Source: Peptidiphaga gingivicola
GTDB lineage: Bacteria; Actinomycetota; Actinomycetes; Actinomycetales; Actinomycetaceae
Direction of reading: 5' to 3'
Length of the DNA: 64,000 bases
Assembly: GCF_001652275.1 (NCBI RefSeq)
Contig: NZ_LVZK01000001.1
Location: forward strand, 1,240,001-1,304,000
Shown here piece after piece: positions 15,494-25,319 of the stretch (position 1 is its first letter; each line of letters starts with the position of its first letter). The notes below the pieces were generated by a model that saw nothing but the letters and a program-made list of their open reading frames with translations, was not told the DNA's origin and searched no databases. The position numbers were made by a program, and so were the translations under genes.

Positions 15494-15886
15494 ATGCCTA
15501 CAACGCCCGTCGCCGAATCGGCCTTTCTCACGGGTATCTTCGACAAACTGCCCATCCTGGAGGCGGCCACCACCTCGCGAGTCGTCGTCAACAACGCCGT
15601 CCTGCGCCACGTCGTCTTTAGTTTTGACGCGGGCCAGGTGCTCACGGAGCACGCCTCTCCCCGGGCCGTCGTCGTCCAGCTGCTGAGCGGCAAGATGCGT
15701 TTCCGGGTCGGCGACGTGACGCACGATTTGACCGGAGGCGACGTCGTCTACTTGGCGCCGGGGGACAGGCATGCACTCGAGGCACTTGACCCCTGCTACA
15801 TGGCTCTCACGCTCGTCGACGTCGAGAACACCGCCTACGCCGCGAAAGAGATCCTGGATCGGCCCGCGGAAGAGGCGAAAAAGTGA
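15494..15886 (+). CDS. Small cupin-domain protein
   Basis: A 130-residue single-domain cupin with no signal peptide. The core shows HVVFSFDAGQVLTEHASPRAVV followed by LLSGKMRFRVGDVTHDLTGGDVVYLAPGDRHALEAL, matching the two cupin boxes with candidate metal-ligand histidines (including LTEH and DRHA). The substrate is unknown. ATG 15494 follows TTGGAGC; the longer frame upstream runs over repeats and is not used. The stop overlaps the GTG of the methyltransferase by 4 bases, so the two are translationally coupled and probably act together. Confidence 0.85.
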   Translation: MPTTPVAESAFLTGIFDKLPILEAATTSRVVVNNAVLRHVVFSFDAGQVLTEHASPRAVVVQLLSGKMRFRVGDVTHDLTGGDVVYLAPGDRHALEALDPCYMALTLVDVENTAYAAKEILDRPAEEAKK

Positions 15887-16716
15887 GCGACGGGGCCCGC
15901 ACAGGCCGTCCCGACGCTGACGGCGCCCGCGGAAGCCGCTCCGGTCCGGAGGAAAAGAGGCTCCAAGGCCACTGGCTACTGGCGAAAATGGGCAAGCGCG
16001 TGCTTCGGCCCGGCGGCATTGAGCTGACACGCAGAGTCATCAAGGCGGCACGGCCGGCGAAGGAGGACAGGATCGTCGAATTCGGCCCCGGCGTGGGAAA
16101 GACGGCTGAAATCCTCCTGGCTGCGGAACCGAAGGAGTACGTCGGCGTCGACCCGAACAAGGAGGGCACGCAGCAGCTGCTTGAGACCATCTCGAAACAC
16201 GGGCAAGCGCGATTGCAGCAGGCGGACGCCAAAAACACGGGACTGCCCGACGGCTCGGCCGACCTCGTCGTCGGCGAGGCGATGCTCACGATGCAGTCAG
16301 ACGAAGACAAGCTCGCCATCATGCGCGAGGCGTTCCGGATTCTCGCCCCCAAAGGCCGATACGCCATCCATGAGCTGGGGTTCTGCCCGGACGACGTCCC
16401 CGAAGACGTCGTACATGACGTTTCGCGCGCGCTGTCGCGGACGATAAAGGTCGGCGCCAGGCCTCTGACAGCCGCCGGGTGGAAGCGGCTGCTCGAAGAA
16501 GCGGGTTTCCAGGTCGAGTACACCGACGCCAATCCGATGATGCTCCTGGAGGCCAAGCGCCTCGTGGCCGACGAGGGATTCTTCGGGGCGCTGCGATTCT
16601 TTTTCAACGTCGTCAGGAACAAGGCCGCGAGAGAACGAATCAAAGCCATGCGGGGCGTGTTCCGCGCCCACAAGGAAAACATCAACGCCGTTGGCTTCGT
16701 CGCTCGCAAACCCTAG
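15883..16716 (+). CDS. Class I SAM-dependent methyltransferase
   Basis: A 277-residue protein with a Rossmann methyltransferase core: VEFGPGVGKTAEIL is motif I (near nt 16077), GVDPNKEG fits the acidic end of strand 2, and ADLVVGEAMLTM is motif IV. The first about 30 residues are Ser/Gly/Arg-rich and likely disordered. The C-terminal third resembles small-molecule (UbiE/COQ5-like) methyltransferases. The substrate is not predictable. The GTG start overlaps the cupin stop, and a palindromic terminator follows. The pair sits alone between the str and S10 operons. Confidence 0.85.
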   Translation: MSDGARTGRPDADGARGSRSGPEEKRLQGHWLLAKMGKRVLRPGGIELTRRVIKAARPAKEDRIVEFGPGVGKTAEILLAAEPKEYVGVDPNKEGTQQLLETISKHGQARLQQADAKNTGLPDGSADLVVGEAMLTMQSDEDKLAIMREAFRILAPKGRYAIHELGFCPDDVPEDVVHDVSRALSRTIKVGARPLTAAGWKRLLEEAGFQVEYTDANPMMLLEAKRLVADEGFFGALRFFFNVVRNKAARERIKAMRGVFRAHKENINAVGFVARKP

Positions 16717-16754
16717 AGGCGTACCGAGATGTCCCGGGTATTTCGGCTGCCCGA

Positions 16755-16776
16755 GCGGGGGCCGTACGGCCCCCGC
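16755..16776. terminator. GC palindrome after the methyltransferase gene
   Basis: GCGGGGGCC and GGCCCCCGC arms (9 bp) with a GTAC centre, 38 bases after the stop. Confidence 0.65.
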
Positions 16777-16874
16777 GCAAAAGGCAGGCAAGAGCGGGCG
16801 TGGCGAGGCATGAGGCACGACGTCGCATTTAAAAGTGCTCTTCTGTCGCGTAGGCCACTATTGAAATGGTCGGC

Positions 16875-16904
16875 TTGCGGCAGCCGCTGAAATGCTGGCA
16901 TACT
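16875..16904 (+). promoter_or_regulatory. Candidate promoter of the S10 ribosomal operon
   Basis: TTGCGG (16875-16880) and CATACT (16899-16904) are 18 bases apart, with a TG extended -10 dinucleotide. The leader of about 160 bases to rpsJ includes a small GC hairpin (16913-16930), but no S10-leader structure is recognised. The 358-base interval holds no other gene. Confidence 0.5.
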
Positions 16905-17074
16905 GAACAAGTTGCCCGGGCTGACCGGGCCATGAACTTCGTCGGGAATTGGCCCCCGACGTGTGACAAGGGTTCGTCGTAATCTGCATAGGGCTTCGTC
17001 ATCGCGGTGATCGTACGCGACACGCCCGGGTGCGGGGACCGGCGATCACCGAGGTAGAAAGAGGTTACGACGGC

Positions 17075-17383
17075 ATGGCAGGACAGAAGATCCGCATCCG
17101 CCTGAAGTCATACGACCACGAGGTCATTGACAACGCGGCGAAAAAGCTTGTCGACGAAGTGACGCGCACAGGCGCGACGGTTGTTGGCCCCGTGCCGCTT
17201 CCGACCGAGAAGAACGTCTTCTGCGTCATTCGTTCGCCCCACAAGTATAAGGACAGCCGCGAGCACTTCGAGATGCGCACCCACAAGCGGCTCATCGACA
17301 TCGTCGATCCGACCCTGAAGACCATCGACACGCTTCGCCGTCTCGACCTTCCGGCGGATGTGAACGTGGAAATCAAGCTCTGA
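17075..17383 (+). CDS. rpsJ: 30S ribosomal protein S10
   Basis: 102 residues; a 30S head protein that also pairs with NusB in antitermination. [19 protein letters not shown] and [12 protein letters not shown] are diagnostic. ATG 17075 gives the family length, although the frame is open 15 codons further upstream. First gene of an unbroken run of 21 ribosomal genes to rplO. Confidence 0.98.
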   Translation: MAGQKIRIRLKSYDHEVIDNAAKKLVDEVTRTGATVVGPVPLPTEKNVFCVIRSPHKYKDSREHFEMRTHKRLIDIVDPTLKTIDTLRRLDLPADVNVEIKL

Positions 17384-17394
17384 GGTAACGCATC

Positions 17395-18060
17395 ATGAAT
17401 TCCAAGCAAACCGCTGTCGACGCGCCGGTCAAGGCGTTGCTCGGCACCAAGCTGGGAATGACCCAGCTGTGGGACGAGGCAGGCCGCGTCGTTCCCATCA
17501 CCGTTGTGCGCGTCGGCACGAATGTCGTGACCCAGATCCGCACCCCCGAAACCGACGGCTATTCGGCCGTTCAGCTGGCCTCCGGCGAGCTGAAGACCAA
17601 GAACGTGACAAAGCCGCTTCAGGGCCACTTCGACAAGGCCGGAGTCGCCCCCCGTCGCAAGCTCGCTGAAATTCGCACATCCGACGCCGCCGAGTACGAA
17701 CTCGGCCAGGAGCTCACCGCCGACCTGTTCGAGGCCGGGCAGAAGGTCGATGTCATCGGCACGTCCAAGGGCAAGGGCTTCGCGGGAGTCATGAAGCGCC
17801 ACGGGTTCTCCGGCGTTTCCGCCTCGCACGGCGCCCACCGCAACCACCGCAAGCCCGGCTCAATCGGCGCTTGCGCCACGCCGTCGCGCGTCTTCCGCGG
17901 CCTCCGCATGGCCGGCCGGATGGGCAAGGACCGCGTGACAGTCCTCAATCTTCCCGTCCACGCCGTCGACGTCGAGAAGGGCATCATCCTTCTGGCCGGC
18001 GCCGTCCCCGGAAACAAGGGCGGAACCGTCGTGGTCCGCACCGCCGTGAAGGGAGCCTGA
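17395..18060 (+). CDS. rplC: 50S ribosomal protein L3
   Basis: 221 residues; one of the two assembly-initiator proteins of the 50S, reaching the peptidyl-transferase centre. [14 protein letters not shown] and the [20 protein letters not shown] loop are present, as is the [13 protein letters not shown] segment. The N-terminus is about 10 residues longer than many homologues. It starts 11 bases after rpsJ. Confidence 0.98.
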   Translation: MNSKQTAVDAPVKALLGTKLGMTQLWDEAGRVVPITVVRVGTNVVTQIRTPETDGYSAVQLASGELKTKNVTKPLQGHFDKAGVAPRRKLAEIRTSDAAEYELGQELTADLFEAGQKVDVIGTSKGKGFAGVMKRHGFSGVSASHGAHRNHRKPGSIGACATPSRVFRGLRMAGRMGKDRVTVLNLPVHAVDVEKGIILLAGAVPGNKGGTVVVRTAVKGA

Positions 18061-18062
18061 AC

Positions 18063-18710
18063 ATGACGCAGTCCCTCAATGCAGACGTCTACGACGTCAC
18101 CGGCAAGGTCACGGGCAGCTTCGAGCTTCCCGCCGAGCTTTTCGACGTCGAAGTCAACATCCCCCTCATTCACCAGGTCGTCAACGCCCAGCTGGCAGCG
18201 GCCCGCCAAGGCACGCATTCGACGAAGACCCGAGGCGAAGTCTCCGGCGGAGGCAAGAAGCCGTTCAAGCAGAAGGGCACCGGCCGCGCGCGCCAGGGAT
18301 CGATTCGCGCTCCGCAGTTCACGGGAGGCGGCACCGTCCACGGACCCAAGCCCCGCGACTACTCGCAGCGCACCCCCAAGAAGATGATCGCCGCGGCGCT
18401 GTGCCAGTCCCTTTCGGACCGCGCGCGCAACGGACGCATTCACGTGGTCGAGGCCTTCCTTGAGGGCGAAAAGCCCTCCACCAAGGCCGCCCTCGGCCTG
18501 CTGCGCAAGGTGATCGACGACCGTGCGGCGCTCGTGGCGGTTTCCCGCGGCGATGATCTGACGAGGCTTTCGCTGCGCAACGCCCCCGAGGCGTCGGTGA
18601 TCTTCGTCGATCAGCTCAACAGTTACGACGTCCTCGTGGCAGACGACGTCGTCTTCACCGAGTCGGCTCTCACCGAGTACGTCTCGAAGAACGGCAAGGA
18701 GGAGAAGTGA
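18063..18710 (+). CDS. rplD: 50S ribosomal protein L4
   Basis: 215 residues; lines the exit tunnel with L22, and in some bacteria represses the S10 operon. The tunnel loop has [20 protein letters not shown] followed by [12 protein letters not shown], with no resistance-type deletion visible. ATG 18063 lies 2 bases after the rplC stop; the longer upstream frame overlaps rplC and is rejected. Confidence 0.98.
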   Translation: MTQSLNADVYDVTGKVTGSFELPAELFDVEVNIPLIHQVVNAQLAAARQGTHSTKTRGEVSGGGKKPFKQKGTGRARQGSIRAPQFTGGGTVHGPKPRDYSQRTPKKMIAAALCQSLSDRARNGRIHVVEAFLEGEKPSTKAALGLLRKVIDDRAALVAVSRGDDLTRLSLRNAPEASVIFVDQLNSYDVLVADDVVFTESALTEYVSKNGKEEK

Positions 18711-19018
18711 CCGAGGCAAGCTTCTGGAACAAGCGTCCGCACGACGTCATCCTCGCGCCCGTCGCGTCGGAGAAGTCGGCTCGGCTCGAGGACGAAGGCA
18801 AGTACGTCTTCTTCGTCGATCCCCGTGCGTCCAAGACCGAGATCAAGCAGGCCGTCGAGGCCATCTTTGACGTGAAGGTCGCCTCTGTGAACACCCAGAA
18901 TCGTCAGGGGAAGGCCCGCCGCACCCGCAACGGCGTCGGCCGTCGCAAGAACACCAAGCGCGCGATCATCTCGCTGCGCGAGGGCTCGATCGACATTTAC
19001 GGCGACGTGGTCGGCTGA
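18707..19018 (+). CDS. rplW: 50S ribosomal protein L23
   Basis: 103 residues; sits at the tunnel exit and docks SRP and trigger factor. [18 protein letters not shown] and [12 protein letters not shown] are typical. GTG start overlapping the rplD stop by 4 bases (GTGA). Confidence 0.97.
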   Translation: MTEASFWNKRPHDVILAPVASEKSARLEDEGKYVFFVDPRASKTEIKQAVEAIFDVKVASVNTQNRQGKARRTRNGVGRRKNTKRAIISLREGSIDIYGDVVG

Positions 19019-19043
19019 CCGGAAAGATTGAGGATCGAAATTC

Positions 19044-19880
19044 ATGGGAATTCGTAAGTACAAGCCGACGACCCCCGGCCGTCGCGGTGCGAGCGTCGCC
19101 GACTTCGCCGAGATCACCCGGTCGAAGCCGGAGAAGTCGCTGCTGCGCCCGCTGCACAAGACCGGCGGCCGCAACAACACCGGCCGCATCACGACCAGGC
19201 ACAAGGGCGGCGGCCACAAGCGCCAATACCGCATCATCGACTTCAGGCGTTGGGACAAGGACGGCGTGCCCGCGAAGGTCGCGCACATCGAATACGACCC
19301 GAACCGCACGGCCCGCATCGCCCTTCTGCACTACGTCGACGGCGAGAAGCGCTACATCGTCGCGCCGAAGAATCTGCGTCAGGGCGACTTCATCGAGAAC
19401 GGCCCGAATGCGGACATCAAGCCCGGCAACAACCTTCCGCTGCGGAACATCCCCGTCGGCACCACGGTGTACTGCGTGGAGCTCCGCCCCCTCGGCGGCG
19501 CCAAGATCGGCCGTTCGGCGGGGACGTCGGTTCAGCTGGTCGCCCGCGAAGGCAAGTACGCGCAGCTGCGCATGCCTTCCGGCGAAATCCGCAACGTCGA
19601 TTCTCGCTGCCGCGCATCCGTCGGCGAAGTCGGAAACGCCGAGCAGTCCAACATCAACTGGGGCAAGGCTGGCCGCAAACGCTGGAAGGGCGTCCGCCCG
19701 ACCGTCCGCGGCGTCGTCATGAACCCCGTTGACCACCCGCACGGCGGCGGCGAAGGCAAGACCTCCGGCGGCCGCCACCCAGTCAGTCCGTGGGGCAAGC
19801 CCGAGGGCCGCACCCGGCGTCCAAAGAAGGCTAGCGACAAGCTCATTGTGCGCCGTCGCAAGACCGGCAACAAGCGCTAA
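19044..19880 (+). CDS. rplB: 50S ribosomal protein L2
   Basis: 278 residues; essential for subunit joining and peptidyl-transferase activity. [18 protein letters not shown] at the start and [13 protein letters not shown] at residues 231-243, including the conserved histidine near the catalytic centre, identify it. Full family length. A 25-base spacer follows rplW. Confidence 0.98.
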   Translation: MGIRKYKPTTPGRRGASVADFAEITRSKPEKSLLRPLHKTGGRNNTGRITTRHKGGGHKRQYRIIDFRRWDKDGVPAKVAHIEYDPNRTARIALLHYVDGEKRYIVAPKNLRQGDFIENGPNADIKPGNNLPLRNIPVGTTVYCVELRPLGGAKIGRSAGTSVQLVAREGKYAQLRMPSGEIRNVDSRCRASVGEVGNAEQSNINWGKAGRKRWKGVRPTVRGVVMNPVDHPHGGGEGKTSGGRHPVSPWGKPEGRTRRPKKASDKLIVRRRKTGNKR

Positions 19881-19895
19881 GAGAGGATGAGCTGA

Positions 19896-20177
19896 ATGCC
19901 GCGCAGTCTGAAGAAAGGCCCCTTCGTCGACGATCACCTTCAGAAGAAGGTCGACGAGCAGAACGAGAAGGGCACGAAGAACGTCATCAAGACCTGGTCC
20001 CGTCGGTCGGTCATCACCCCCGACTTCCTGGGTCACACCTTTGCCGTGCACGACGGCCGCAAGCACGTCCCGGTGTTCGTCACCGAGTCGATGGTCGGCC
20101 ACAAGCTCGGCGAGTTCGCCCCGACCCGCACCTTCCGCGGGCACGAGAAGGACGACCGTAAAGGCCGACGTCGCTGA
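19896..20177 (+). CDS. rpsS: 30S ribosomal protein S19
   Basis: 93 residues; binds 16S rRNA with S13 near the A-site finger. [15 protein letters not shown] and [19 protein letters not shown] are diagnostic. AGAGGATGAG precedes the ATG. Confidence 0.98.
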   Translation: MPRSLKKGPFVDDHLQKKVDEQNEKGTKNVIKTWSRRSVITPDFLGHTFAVHDGRKHVPVFVTESMVGHKLGEFAPTRTFRGHEKDDRKGRRR

Positions 20178-20213
20178 GGCGCCGCCAACGAGCAGAGAAA
20201 GTAAGGCAGAAAC

Positions 20214-20591
20214 ATGGAAGCCAAGGCGCAGGCACGTTTCGTGCGCGTCACGCCCCAGAAGGCCCGCCGCGTCGTGAACGTCATCCGCGGCAAGCGCGCT
20301 CTGGACGCCGTCGACGTGCTGCGATTCGCACCTCAGGGGGCGGCCGAACCCGTCCGAAAGTTAGTCGAGTCGGCGATCGCCAACGCTCAATACCTGGCCG
20401 ATCAGGCCGGCGAGCGTTTCGACGCCGAGGACCTCTACATCCAGGCGATCTACGCCGACGAGGGTCCCACGATGAAGCGCATCCAGCCTCGTGCACAGGG
20501 GCGCGCCAACCGTATCCTCAAAAGGACCAGCCATATTACCGTCGTTGTCGGCGACGAAGTCGCCGCTCGGAAGAAGGGGAGGACCCGCTAG
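20214..20591 (+). CDS. rplV: 50S ribosomal protein L22
   Basis: 125 residues; its long hairpin reaches the tunnel constriction. [20 protein letters not shown] and the tip segment [16 protein letters not shown] are intact, with no insertion or deletion of the macrolide-resistance type. The last base of the stop is shared with the rpsC GTG. Confidence 0.97.
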   Translation: MEAKAQARFVRVTPQKARRVVNVIRGKRALDAVDVLRFAPQGAAEPVRKLVESAIANAQYLADQAGERFDAEDLYIQAIYADEGPTMKRIQPRAQGRANRILKRTSHITVVVGDEVAARKKGRTR

Positions 20592-21388
20592 TGGGCCAGA
20601 AGGTCAACCCGACCGGGTTCCGACTCGGAATAACCACCGACCACCGCTCGAAGTGGTTCGCTGACTCGAACAAGCCGGGCCAGCGCTACGCAGACTTCGT
20701 TCGCGAAGACATCCAGATCCGGCGGATGATCGAGAAGACCCTCGACCGCGCCGGCATTTCGCGCGTCAACATTGAGCGCCGCGCCGAGCGCGTCGTCGTG
20801 GACATTCACACCGCGCGCCCCGGAATCGTCATCGGACGCCGCGGCGCCGAGGCGGACCGCCTCCGCGCCGACCTCGAGAAGCTGACGGGCAAGGCCATTC
20901 AGCTCAACATCCTCGAGGTGAAGAACCCGGAGGCCGACGCGCAGCTCGTCGCACAGGGAATCGCCGAACAGCTTGCCTCGCGAGTCTCTTTCCGCCGCGC
21001 GATGCGCAAGGGCATCCAGTCCGCCGAGCGCGCGGGCGCCAAGGGCATTCGCGTCCAGTGCTCAGGCCGCCTCGGCGGCGCCGAGATGTCGCGCTCGGAA
21101 TTTTACCGCGAAGGCCGCGTGCCCCTGCATACGCTTCGCGCCAACATCGACTACGGCTTCTACGAGGCCCGCACCACCTTCGGCCGCATCGGCGTGAAAG
21201 TGTGGATCTATCGCGGCGACGTCACAGACGCGGAGTACTACCGCTCGCTCGCCGAATCGCCTCGCGGCCGCGGCCGCGGGGACCGCCGCGGCGGTCCCCG
21301 CCGCGAACGCCAGGGCCGCGGAAACCGCCAGCAGCAGGCGGCCGCCGCCCCCGCAGCGGAGCCGACGACCACAGGATCGGAGGCCTGA
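20591..21388 (+). CDS. rpsC: 30S ribosomal protein S3
   Basis: 265 residues; forms part of the mRNA entry channel with helicase activity. A KH domain ([16 protein letters not shown]) follows the N-terminal [13 protein letters not shown]. The C-terminal about 45 residues are an Arg/Gly then Gln/Ala-rich tail common in actinobacteria and likely disordered. GTG start overlapping the rplV stop by one base. Confidence 0.97.
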   Translation: MGQKVNPTGFRLGITTDHRSKWFADSNKPGQRYADFVREDIQIRRMIEKTLDRAGISRVNIERRAERVVVDIHTARPGIVIGRRGAEADRLRADLEKLTGKAIQLNILEVKNPEADAQLVAQGIAEQLASRVSFRRAMRKGIQSAERAGAKGIRVQCSGRLGGAEMSRSEFYREGRVPLHTLRANIDYGFYEARTTFGRIGVKVWIYRGDVTDAEYYRSLAESPRGRGRGDRRGGPRRERQGRGNRQQQAAAAPAAEPTTTGSEA

Positions 21389-21390
21389 TC

Positions 21391-21807
21391 ATGCTGATTC
21401 CTCGTCGCACCAAGTGGCGCAAGCAGCACCGTCCCACTCGCAGCGGCCTGTCGAAGGGCGGCACGAGGCTGGCCTTCGGCTCCTACGGAATCCAGGCGCT
21501 CGAACCCGCCTATGTGACCAACAGGCAGATCGAGGCGGCTCGTATCGCCATGACCCGTCACGTCAAGCGCGGCGGCAAGATCTGGATCAACATCTTCCCG
21601 GACCGTCCTTTGACCAAGAAGGCACTCGGCTTGCGAATGGGTTCGGGCAAGGGCCCTGTAGAAACGTGGGTGGCCAACGTCAAACCTGGTCGCATCATGT
21701 TCGAAATGGACGGCGTCTCCGAAGAGCTTGCCCGCGAGGCCATGCTTCGCGCGATGCACAAGCTGCCCATGAAGACCCGTTTTGTCACCCGTGAGGAGGG
21801 GGAGTGA
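21391..21807 (+). CDS. rplP: 50S ribosomal protein L16
   Basis: 138 residues; organises the A-tRNA binding region of 23S r[18 protein letters not shown] and [19 protein letters not shown] are diagnostic. The ATG at 21391 follows the rpsC stop by 2 bases; the larger frame upstream lies inside rpsC. Confidence 0.97.
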   Translation: MLIPRRTKWRKQHRPTRSGLSKGGTRLAFGSYGIQALEPAYVTNRQIEAARIAMTRHVKRGGKIWINIFPDRPLTKKALGLRMGSGKGPVETWVANVKPGRIMFEMDGVSEELAREAMLRAMHKLPMKTRFVTREEGE

Positions 21808-22037
21808 TGGCCAAGGGAATCACAACCGAAGAGCTCGATGCCCTGACTGATGCCGAGCTCCTCGAAAAGCTTAAGGAAGCGAAGGAAGAGCTGTTCAATC
21901 TGCGCTTCTCAGCGGTGACCCACCGCCTTGAAGACAGCGGCCGGCTCAAGGAAGTCCGTCGCGACATCGCTCGCATCTACACGGTCAAGCGTGAGCGCGA
22001 GCTCGGAACCCGCACCGCGCCAGCGGCTGAGAAGTGA
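21807..22037 (+). CDS. rpmC: 50S ribosomal protein L29
   Basis: 76 residues, two helices at the tunnel exit next to L23. [19 protein letters not shown] and the C-terminal RREIARIYTV-like helix fit. ATG 21807 overlaps the rplP stop by one base; a GTG three bases earlier is also possible. Confidence 0.95.
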   Translation: MAKGITTEELDALTDAELLEKLKEAKEELFNLRFSAVTHRLEDSGRLKEVRRDIARIYTVKRERELGTRTAPAAEK

Positions 22038-22045
22038 GGTAAGAA

Positions 22046-22327
22046 GTGAGCGAGCAGAACAAGGGCGAAGCTCCGGTCCGCGCCCACCGCAAGGTGCAGC
22101 GGGGCTACGTCGTGAGCGACAAGATGGACAAAACCGTCATCGTCGAGGTCGAAGACCGCCGTAAGCACCCGCTCTACGGCAAGGTCATCACCCACACCAG
22201 GCGCGTCAAGGCGCACGACGAAAACAACGAGGTGCACGTGGGCGATCTCGTTCGCATCATGGAGACGAGGCCGTTGAGCGCGACCAAGCACTTCCGCGTG
22301 GTCGAGATCATCGAGAAGGCCAAGTGA
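22046..22327 (+). CDS. rpsQ: 30S ribosomal protein S17
   Basis: 93 residues, an OB-fold primary rRNA binder. [17 protein letters not shown] and [19 protein letters not shown] are diagnostic. GTG start 8 bases after the rpmC stop, with GAGGTAAG upstream. Confidence 0.97.
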   Translation: MSEQNKGEAPVRAHRKVQRGYVVSDKMDKTVIVEVEDRRKHPLYGKVITHTRRVKAHDENNEVHVGDLVRIMETRPLSATKHFRVVEIIEKAK

Positions 22328-22406
22328 CCCCCGAGGCCACCCAAACCCCATCCGTTCGGCAAGGCTCGCACAGCGAGAACCGGCGCGACGACAGGAGAAA
22401 TAACAC

Positions 22407-22775
22407 ATGATCCAGCAGGAGACGCGGCTCGGCGTCGCCGACAACACCGGTGCGAAGGAAATCCTCTGCATCCGCGTGCTCGGCGGCTCAGGCCGGCGCT
22501 ACGCGGGAATTGGCGACACGATCGTCGCCACCGTCAAGGATGCGATCCCTGGCGGAAACGTCAAGAAGGGCGACGTCGTCAAGGCCGTCGTCGTCCGCGC
22601 GAGGAAAGAGACCCGCCGTCAGGACGGCTCGTACATCCGCTTCGATGAGAACGCGGCCGTGCTGCTCAAGAACGACGGCGAGCCTCGCGGCACGCGCATC
22701 TTCGGCCCCGTCGGCCGCGAGCTGCGCGAAAAGAAGTTCATGCGAATCGTTTCGTTGGCACCGGAGGTGATCTGA
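22407..22775 (+). CDS. rplN: 50S ribosomal protein L14
   Basis: 122 residues, at the subunit interface contacting h14. [19 protein letters not shown] and the [20 protein letters not shown] segment are typical. A 79-base spacer separates it from rpsQ. Its stop shares one base with the rplX ATG. Confidence 0.98.
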   Translation: MIQQETRLGVADNTGAKEILCIRVLGGSGRRYAGIGDTIVATVKDAIPGGNVKKGDVVKAVVVRARKETRRQDGSYIRFDENAAVLLKNDGEPRGTRIFGPVGRELREKKFMRIVSLAPEVI

Positions 22776-23188
22776 TGGCCAAGATCAAGAAAGGCGATCT
22801 CGTCCAGGTGATCGCCGGGCGTACCTCGAACTCGAAGAAGATCGAGGAGCGCAATGCGCGCCGGGCCGAGCTCGGCCTGGATCCGATCGAGCCGGGCGAC
22901 CGGGGCAAGCAGGGCGTCGTCCTGTCGGTCCTCGGGGACCGCGTCATCGTCGAGGGAATCAACCGCGTCAAGAAGCACGTCAAGGCGAGTCAGAACCAGC
23001 GGGGAGGGTCTGCAGGCGGCATCGAAACCGTCGAGGCCCCCATCCACATTTCCAAGGTCGCCCTCGTCGGCCCCGACAAGAAGCCCATTCGCGTCGGCCA
23101 CCGCGAGGTCGAAGTCGAGCGTGACGGACGCACGAAGATCATGCGCGAGCGCATCGGCCGCCGCGGCGGTAAGGAGATTGAGCTGTGA
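22775..23188 (+). CDS. rplX: 50S ribosomal protein L24 with an inserted segment
   Basis: 137 residues, longer than the usual 100-115. The KOW start [15 protein letters not shown] is followed by about 24 inserted residues (about 17-41, ending GLDPIEP) before the [10 protein letters not shown] half of the KOW motif. The rest ([12 protein letters not shown], then [15 protein letters not shown]) is standard. The reading frame and the overlaps at both ends are intact, so the insertion belongs to the protein. I recall a similar L24 form in Actinomyces-type bacteria but cannot verify it here. Confidence 0.95.
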   Translation: MAKIKKGDLVQVIAGRTSNSKKIEERNARRAELGLDPIEPGDRGKQGVVLSVLGDRVIVEGINRVKKHVKASQNQRGGSAGGIETVEAPIHISKVALVGPDKKPIRVGHREVEVERDGRTKIMRERIGRRGGKEIEL

Positions 23189-23736
23189 GCGACGCACCGC
23201 GCCTGAAGGCGAAGTATCTCAAAGACATCGTTCCGTCCCTGACCACGGAGTTCAAGTACTCCAACCCGCACCAGGTTCCCAAGCTCGAAAAGATCGTGGT
23301 GAACATGGGCGTCGGCGAGGCGGCGCGCGATTCCAAGGTCCTCGAGGGGGCCGTCGCCGACATGGCGATCATCACCGGTCAAAAGCCGCAGATCACCAAG
23401 GCCAAGAAGTCCATCGCCCAGTTCAAGCTGCGCGAAGGCCAGGCGATCGGCTGTTTCGTAACCCTGCGCGGCGATCGCATGTGGGAGTTCCTTGACCGCC
23501 TGCTCTCGACCGCCCTTCCGCGCATTCGCGATTTCCGGGGACTTTCTCCCAAGCAGTTTGACGGCCACGGCAACTACACCTTCGGCCTGACCGAACAGAC
23601 CGTGTTCCACGAGATCGACATGGACAAGATCGACCGGGTTCGCGGCATGGACATCACCGTCGTCACGACGGCCAAGACCAACGACGAAGGCCGCTCCCTT
23701 CTGCGCCTTCTCGGTTTTCCCTTTAAGGAGGCCTGA
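23185..23736 (+). CDS. rplE: 50S ribosomal protein L5
   Basis: 183 residues; binds 5S rRNA and contacts the P-site t[24 protein letters not shown] and [19 protein letters not shown] are diagnostic. GTG start overlapping the rplX stop by 4 bases. Confidence 0.98.
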   Translation: MSDAPRLKAKYLKDIVPSLTTEFKYSNPHQVPKLEKIVVNMGVGEAARDSKVLEGAVADMAIITGQKPQITKAKKSIAQFKLREGQAIGCFVTLRGDRMWEFLDRLLSTALPRIRDFRGLSPKQFDGHGNYTFGLTEQTVFHEIDMDKIDRVRGMDITVVTTAKTNDEGRSLLRLLGFPFKEA

Positions 23737-23739
23737 CGC

Positions 23740-23925
23740 ATGGCGAAGACTGCGCTCAAGCAAAAGCAAGCCCGGAAGCCGAAGTTCGGCGTTCGCGCCT
23801 ACACCCGATGCAACCGATGCGGCCGCCCGAAGGCCGTGTACCGCAAATTCGGCCTGTGCCGGGTTTGCCTTCGCGAGCTCGCCCTGCGCGGCGAACTCCC
23901 GGGTATCAAGAAGTCCAGCTGGTAA
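23740..23925 (+). CDS. rpsZ: 30S ribosomal protein S14 type Z (zinc-binding)
   Basis: 61 residues, the short four-cysteine form. CNRC and CRVC make the zinc site, and the end PGIKKSSW is the canonical C-terminus. Three bases separate it from rplE. A zinc-free paralogue, expected elsewhere in many actinobacteria, is not in this window. Confidence 0.98.
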   Translation: MAKTALKQKQARKPKFGVRAYTRCNRCGRPKAVYRKFGLCRVCLRELALRGELPGIKKSSW

Positions 23926-23979
23926 GCACTACGTCGCAGGTCCGGAAGGGAAACCGCGACGGGGAAGGGCACACGCCCA

Positions 23980-24378
23980 ATGTCAATGACTGACCCAATC
24001 GCAGACATGCTGACGCGTCTGCGCAACGCCAACTCGGCGTTTCACGAGTCGGTGTCGATGCCTTACTCGAAGCTCAAGGCGCATATCGCCGAGATCCTCG
24101 AGCGCGAAGGCTACATCGCCGGATTCGGCGTCGAGGAAGCGAAGGTGGGCAAGACGCTCACCCTCAATCTGAAGTACGGATCGAACCGTGAGCGCGCGCT
24201 CGCCGGCCTTCGGCGCATTTCGAAGCCTGGCCTGCGCGTTTACGCGAAGTCCACCAATCTGCCCAAGGTTCTCGGTGGCCTCGGCGTCGCGATTCTTTCG
24301 ACGTCCTCCGGCCTGCTGACGGACCGCGAGGCCAAGGACAAGGGCGTCGGCGGGGAAGTCCTCGCCTACGTCTGGTGA
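23980..24378 (+). CDS. rpsH: 30S ribosomal protein S8
   Basis: 132 residues; a primary 16S rRNA binder and, in E. coli, the spc-operon repressor. [20 protein letters not shown] and the C-terminal [20 protein letters not shown] are diagnostic. An in-frame ATG at 23986 gives the more usual start MTDPIAD; either is possible. Confidence 0.98.
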   Translation: MSMTDPIADMLTRLRNANSAFHESVSMPYSKLKAHIAEILEREGYIAGFGVEEAKVGKTLTLNLKYGSNRERALAGLRRISKPGLRVYAKSTNLPKVLGGLGVAILSTSSGLLTDREAKDKGVGGEVLAYVW

Positions 24379-24389
24379 CGGGAGGAAAA

Positions 24390-24926
24390 ATGTCGCGCAT
24401 TGGCAAACAGCCCGTCCAGGTCCCTTCCGGCGTCGAGGTGACAATCGACGGCCGCCATGTCACGGTCAAGGGGCCGAAGGGCACGCTCGAGCACACGGTC
24501 GCCGAGCCCATCGCGGTCTCCTTCGACGACGGCCTCATTTCGGTCACGAGGCCCGACGACGAGCGCAAGTCGCGCTCGCTCCACGGCCTGACCCGCACGC
24601 TCATCGACAACATGGTTGTCGGAGTGACGCAGGGGTACTCGAAGGCCATGGAGATCGTCGGAACCGGGTACCGCGTGGTGGCCAAGGGATCGAACCTCGA
24701 GTTCTCGCTGGGCTACTCGCACACGATCGTCGTTTCGGCGCCCGAGGGAATCACCTTCGCGGTCGAGTCTCCGACGAAGTTTTCCGTGAACGGAATCAAC
24801 AAGCAGCAGGTCGGCGAGGTCGCGGCCAACATTCGCAAGCTGCGCAAGCCCGAGCCTTACAAGGGCAAGGGCGTGCGCTACGCCGACGAGAACGTGCGCC
24901 GCAAGGCCGGAAAGGCTGGTAAGTGA
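24390..24926 (+). CDS. rplF: 50S ribosomal protein L6
   Basis: 178 residues with two repeated domains, near the sarcin-ricin loop. [17 protein letters not shown] and the C-terminal [22 protein letters not shown] are diagnostic. ATG 24390 follows GGGAGGAAAA; the upstream GTG at 24375 adds only five residues. Confidence 0.98.
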   Translation: MSRIGKQPVQVPSGVEVTIDGRHVTVKGPKGTLEHTVAEPIAVSFDDGLISVTRPDDERKSRSLHGLTRTLIDNMVVGVTQGYSKAMEIVGTGYRVVAKGSNLEFSLGYSHTIVVSAPEGITFAVESPTKFSVNGINKQQVGEVAANIRKLRKPEPYKGKGVRYADENVRRKAGKAGK

Positions 24927-25297
24927 TGGCTGTCACCGTCAAAGGCAAGGGGAAGTTCCTCGCTCGCAAGCGCCGCCACTTCCGCGTCCGCAAGAAGGTT
25001 GTGGGCACGCCCTCGCGTCCGCGTCTCGTGGTCAGCCGGTCGAATCGCCACATGCTTGCGCAGGTCGTCGACGACTCCGTCGGCCGCACTCTGGCCGCGG
25101 CATCGACTTACGAAGCCGAGCTTCGCAGCGACGACGGCACGAAGGCGGACAAAGCGCGCAAGGTCGGCGAACTCGTCGCCAAGCGCGCCCTGGAAGCCGG
25201 AATCAGCTCGGTGGTCTTTGACCGCGGAGGCAACAAGTACCACGGCCGCGTCGCCGCTGTGGCCGAAGGCGCCCGCGCCGCCGGGCTGACCCTGTGA
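24926..25297 (+). CDS. rplR: 50S ribosomal protein L18
   Basis: 123 residues; carries 5S rRNA with L5. The basic N-terminus ends in [19 protein letters not shown]; the [12 protein letters not shown] and [20 protein letters not shown] segments are typical. The ATG shares one base with the rplF stop. Confidence 0.97.
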   Translation: MAVTVKGKGKFLARKRRHFRVRKKVVGTPSRPRLVVSRSNRHMLAQVVDDSVGRTLAAASTYEAELRSDDGTKADKARKVGELVAKRALEAGISSVVFDRGGNKYHGRVAAVAEGARAAGLTL

Positions 25298-25319
25298 GAC
25301 TGGCGAAAGAGGTGTACTG

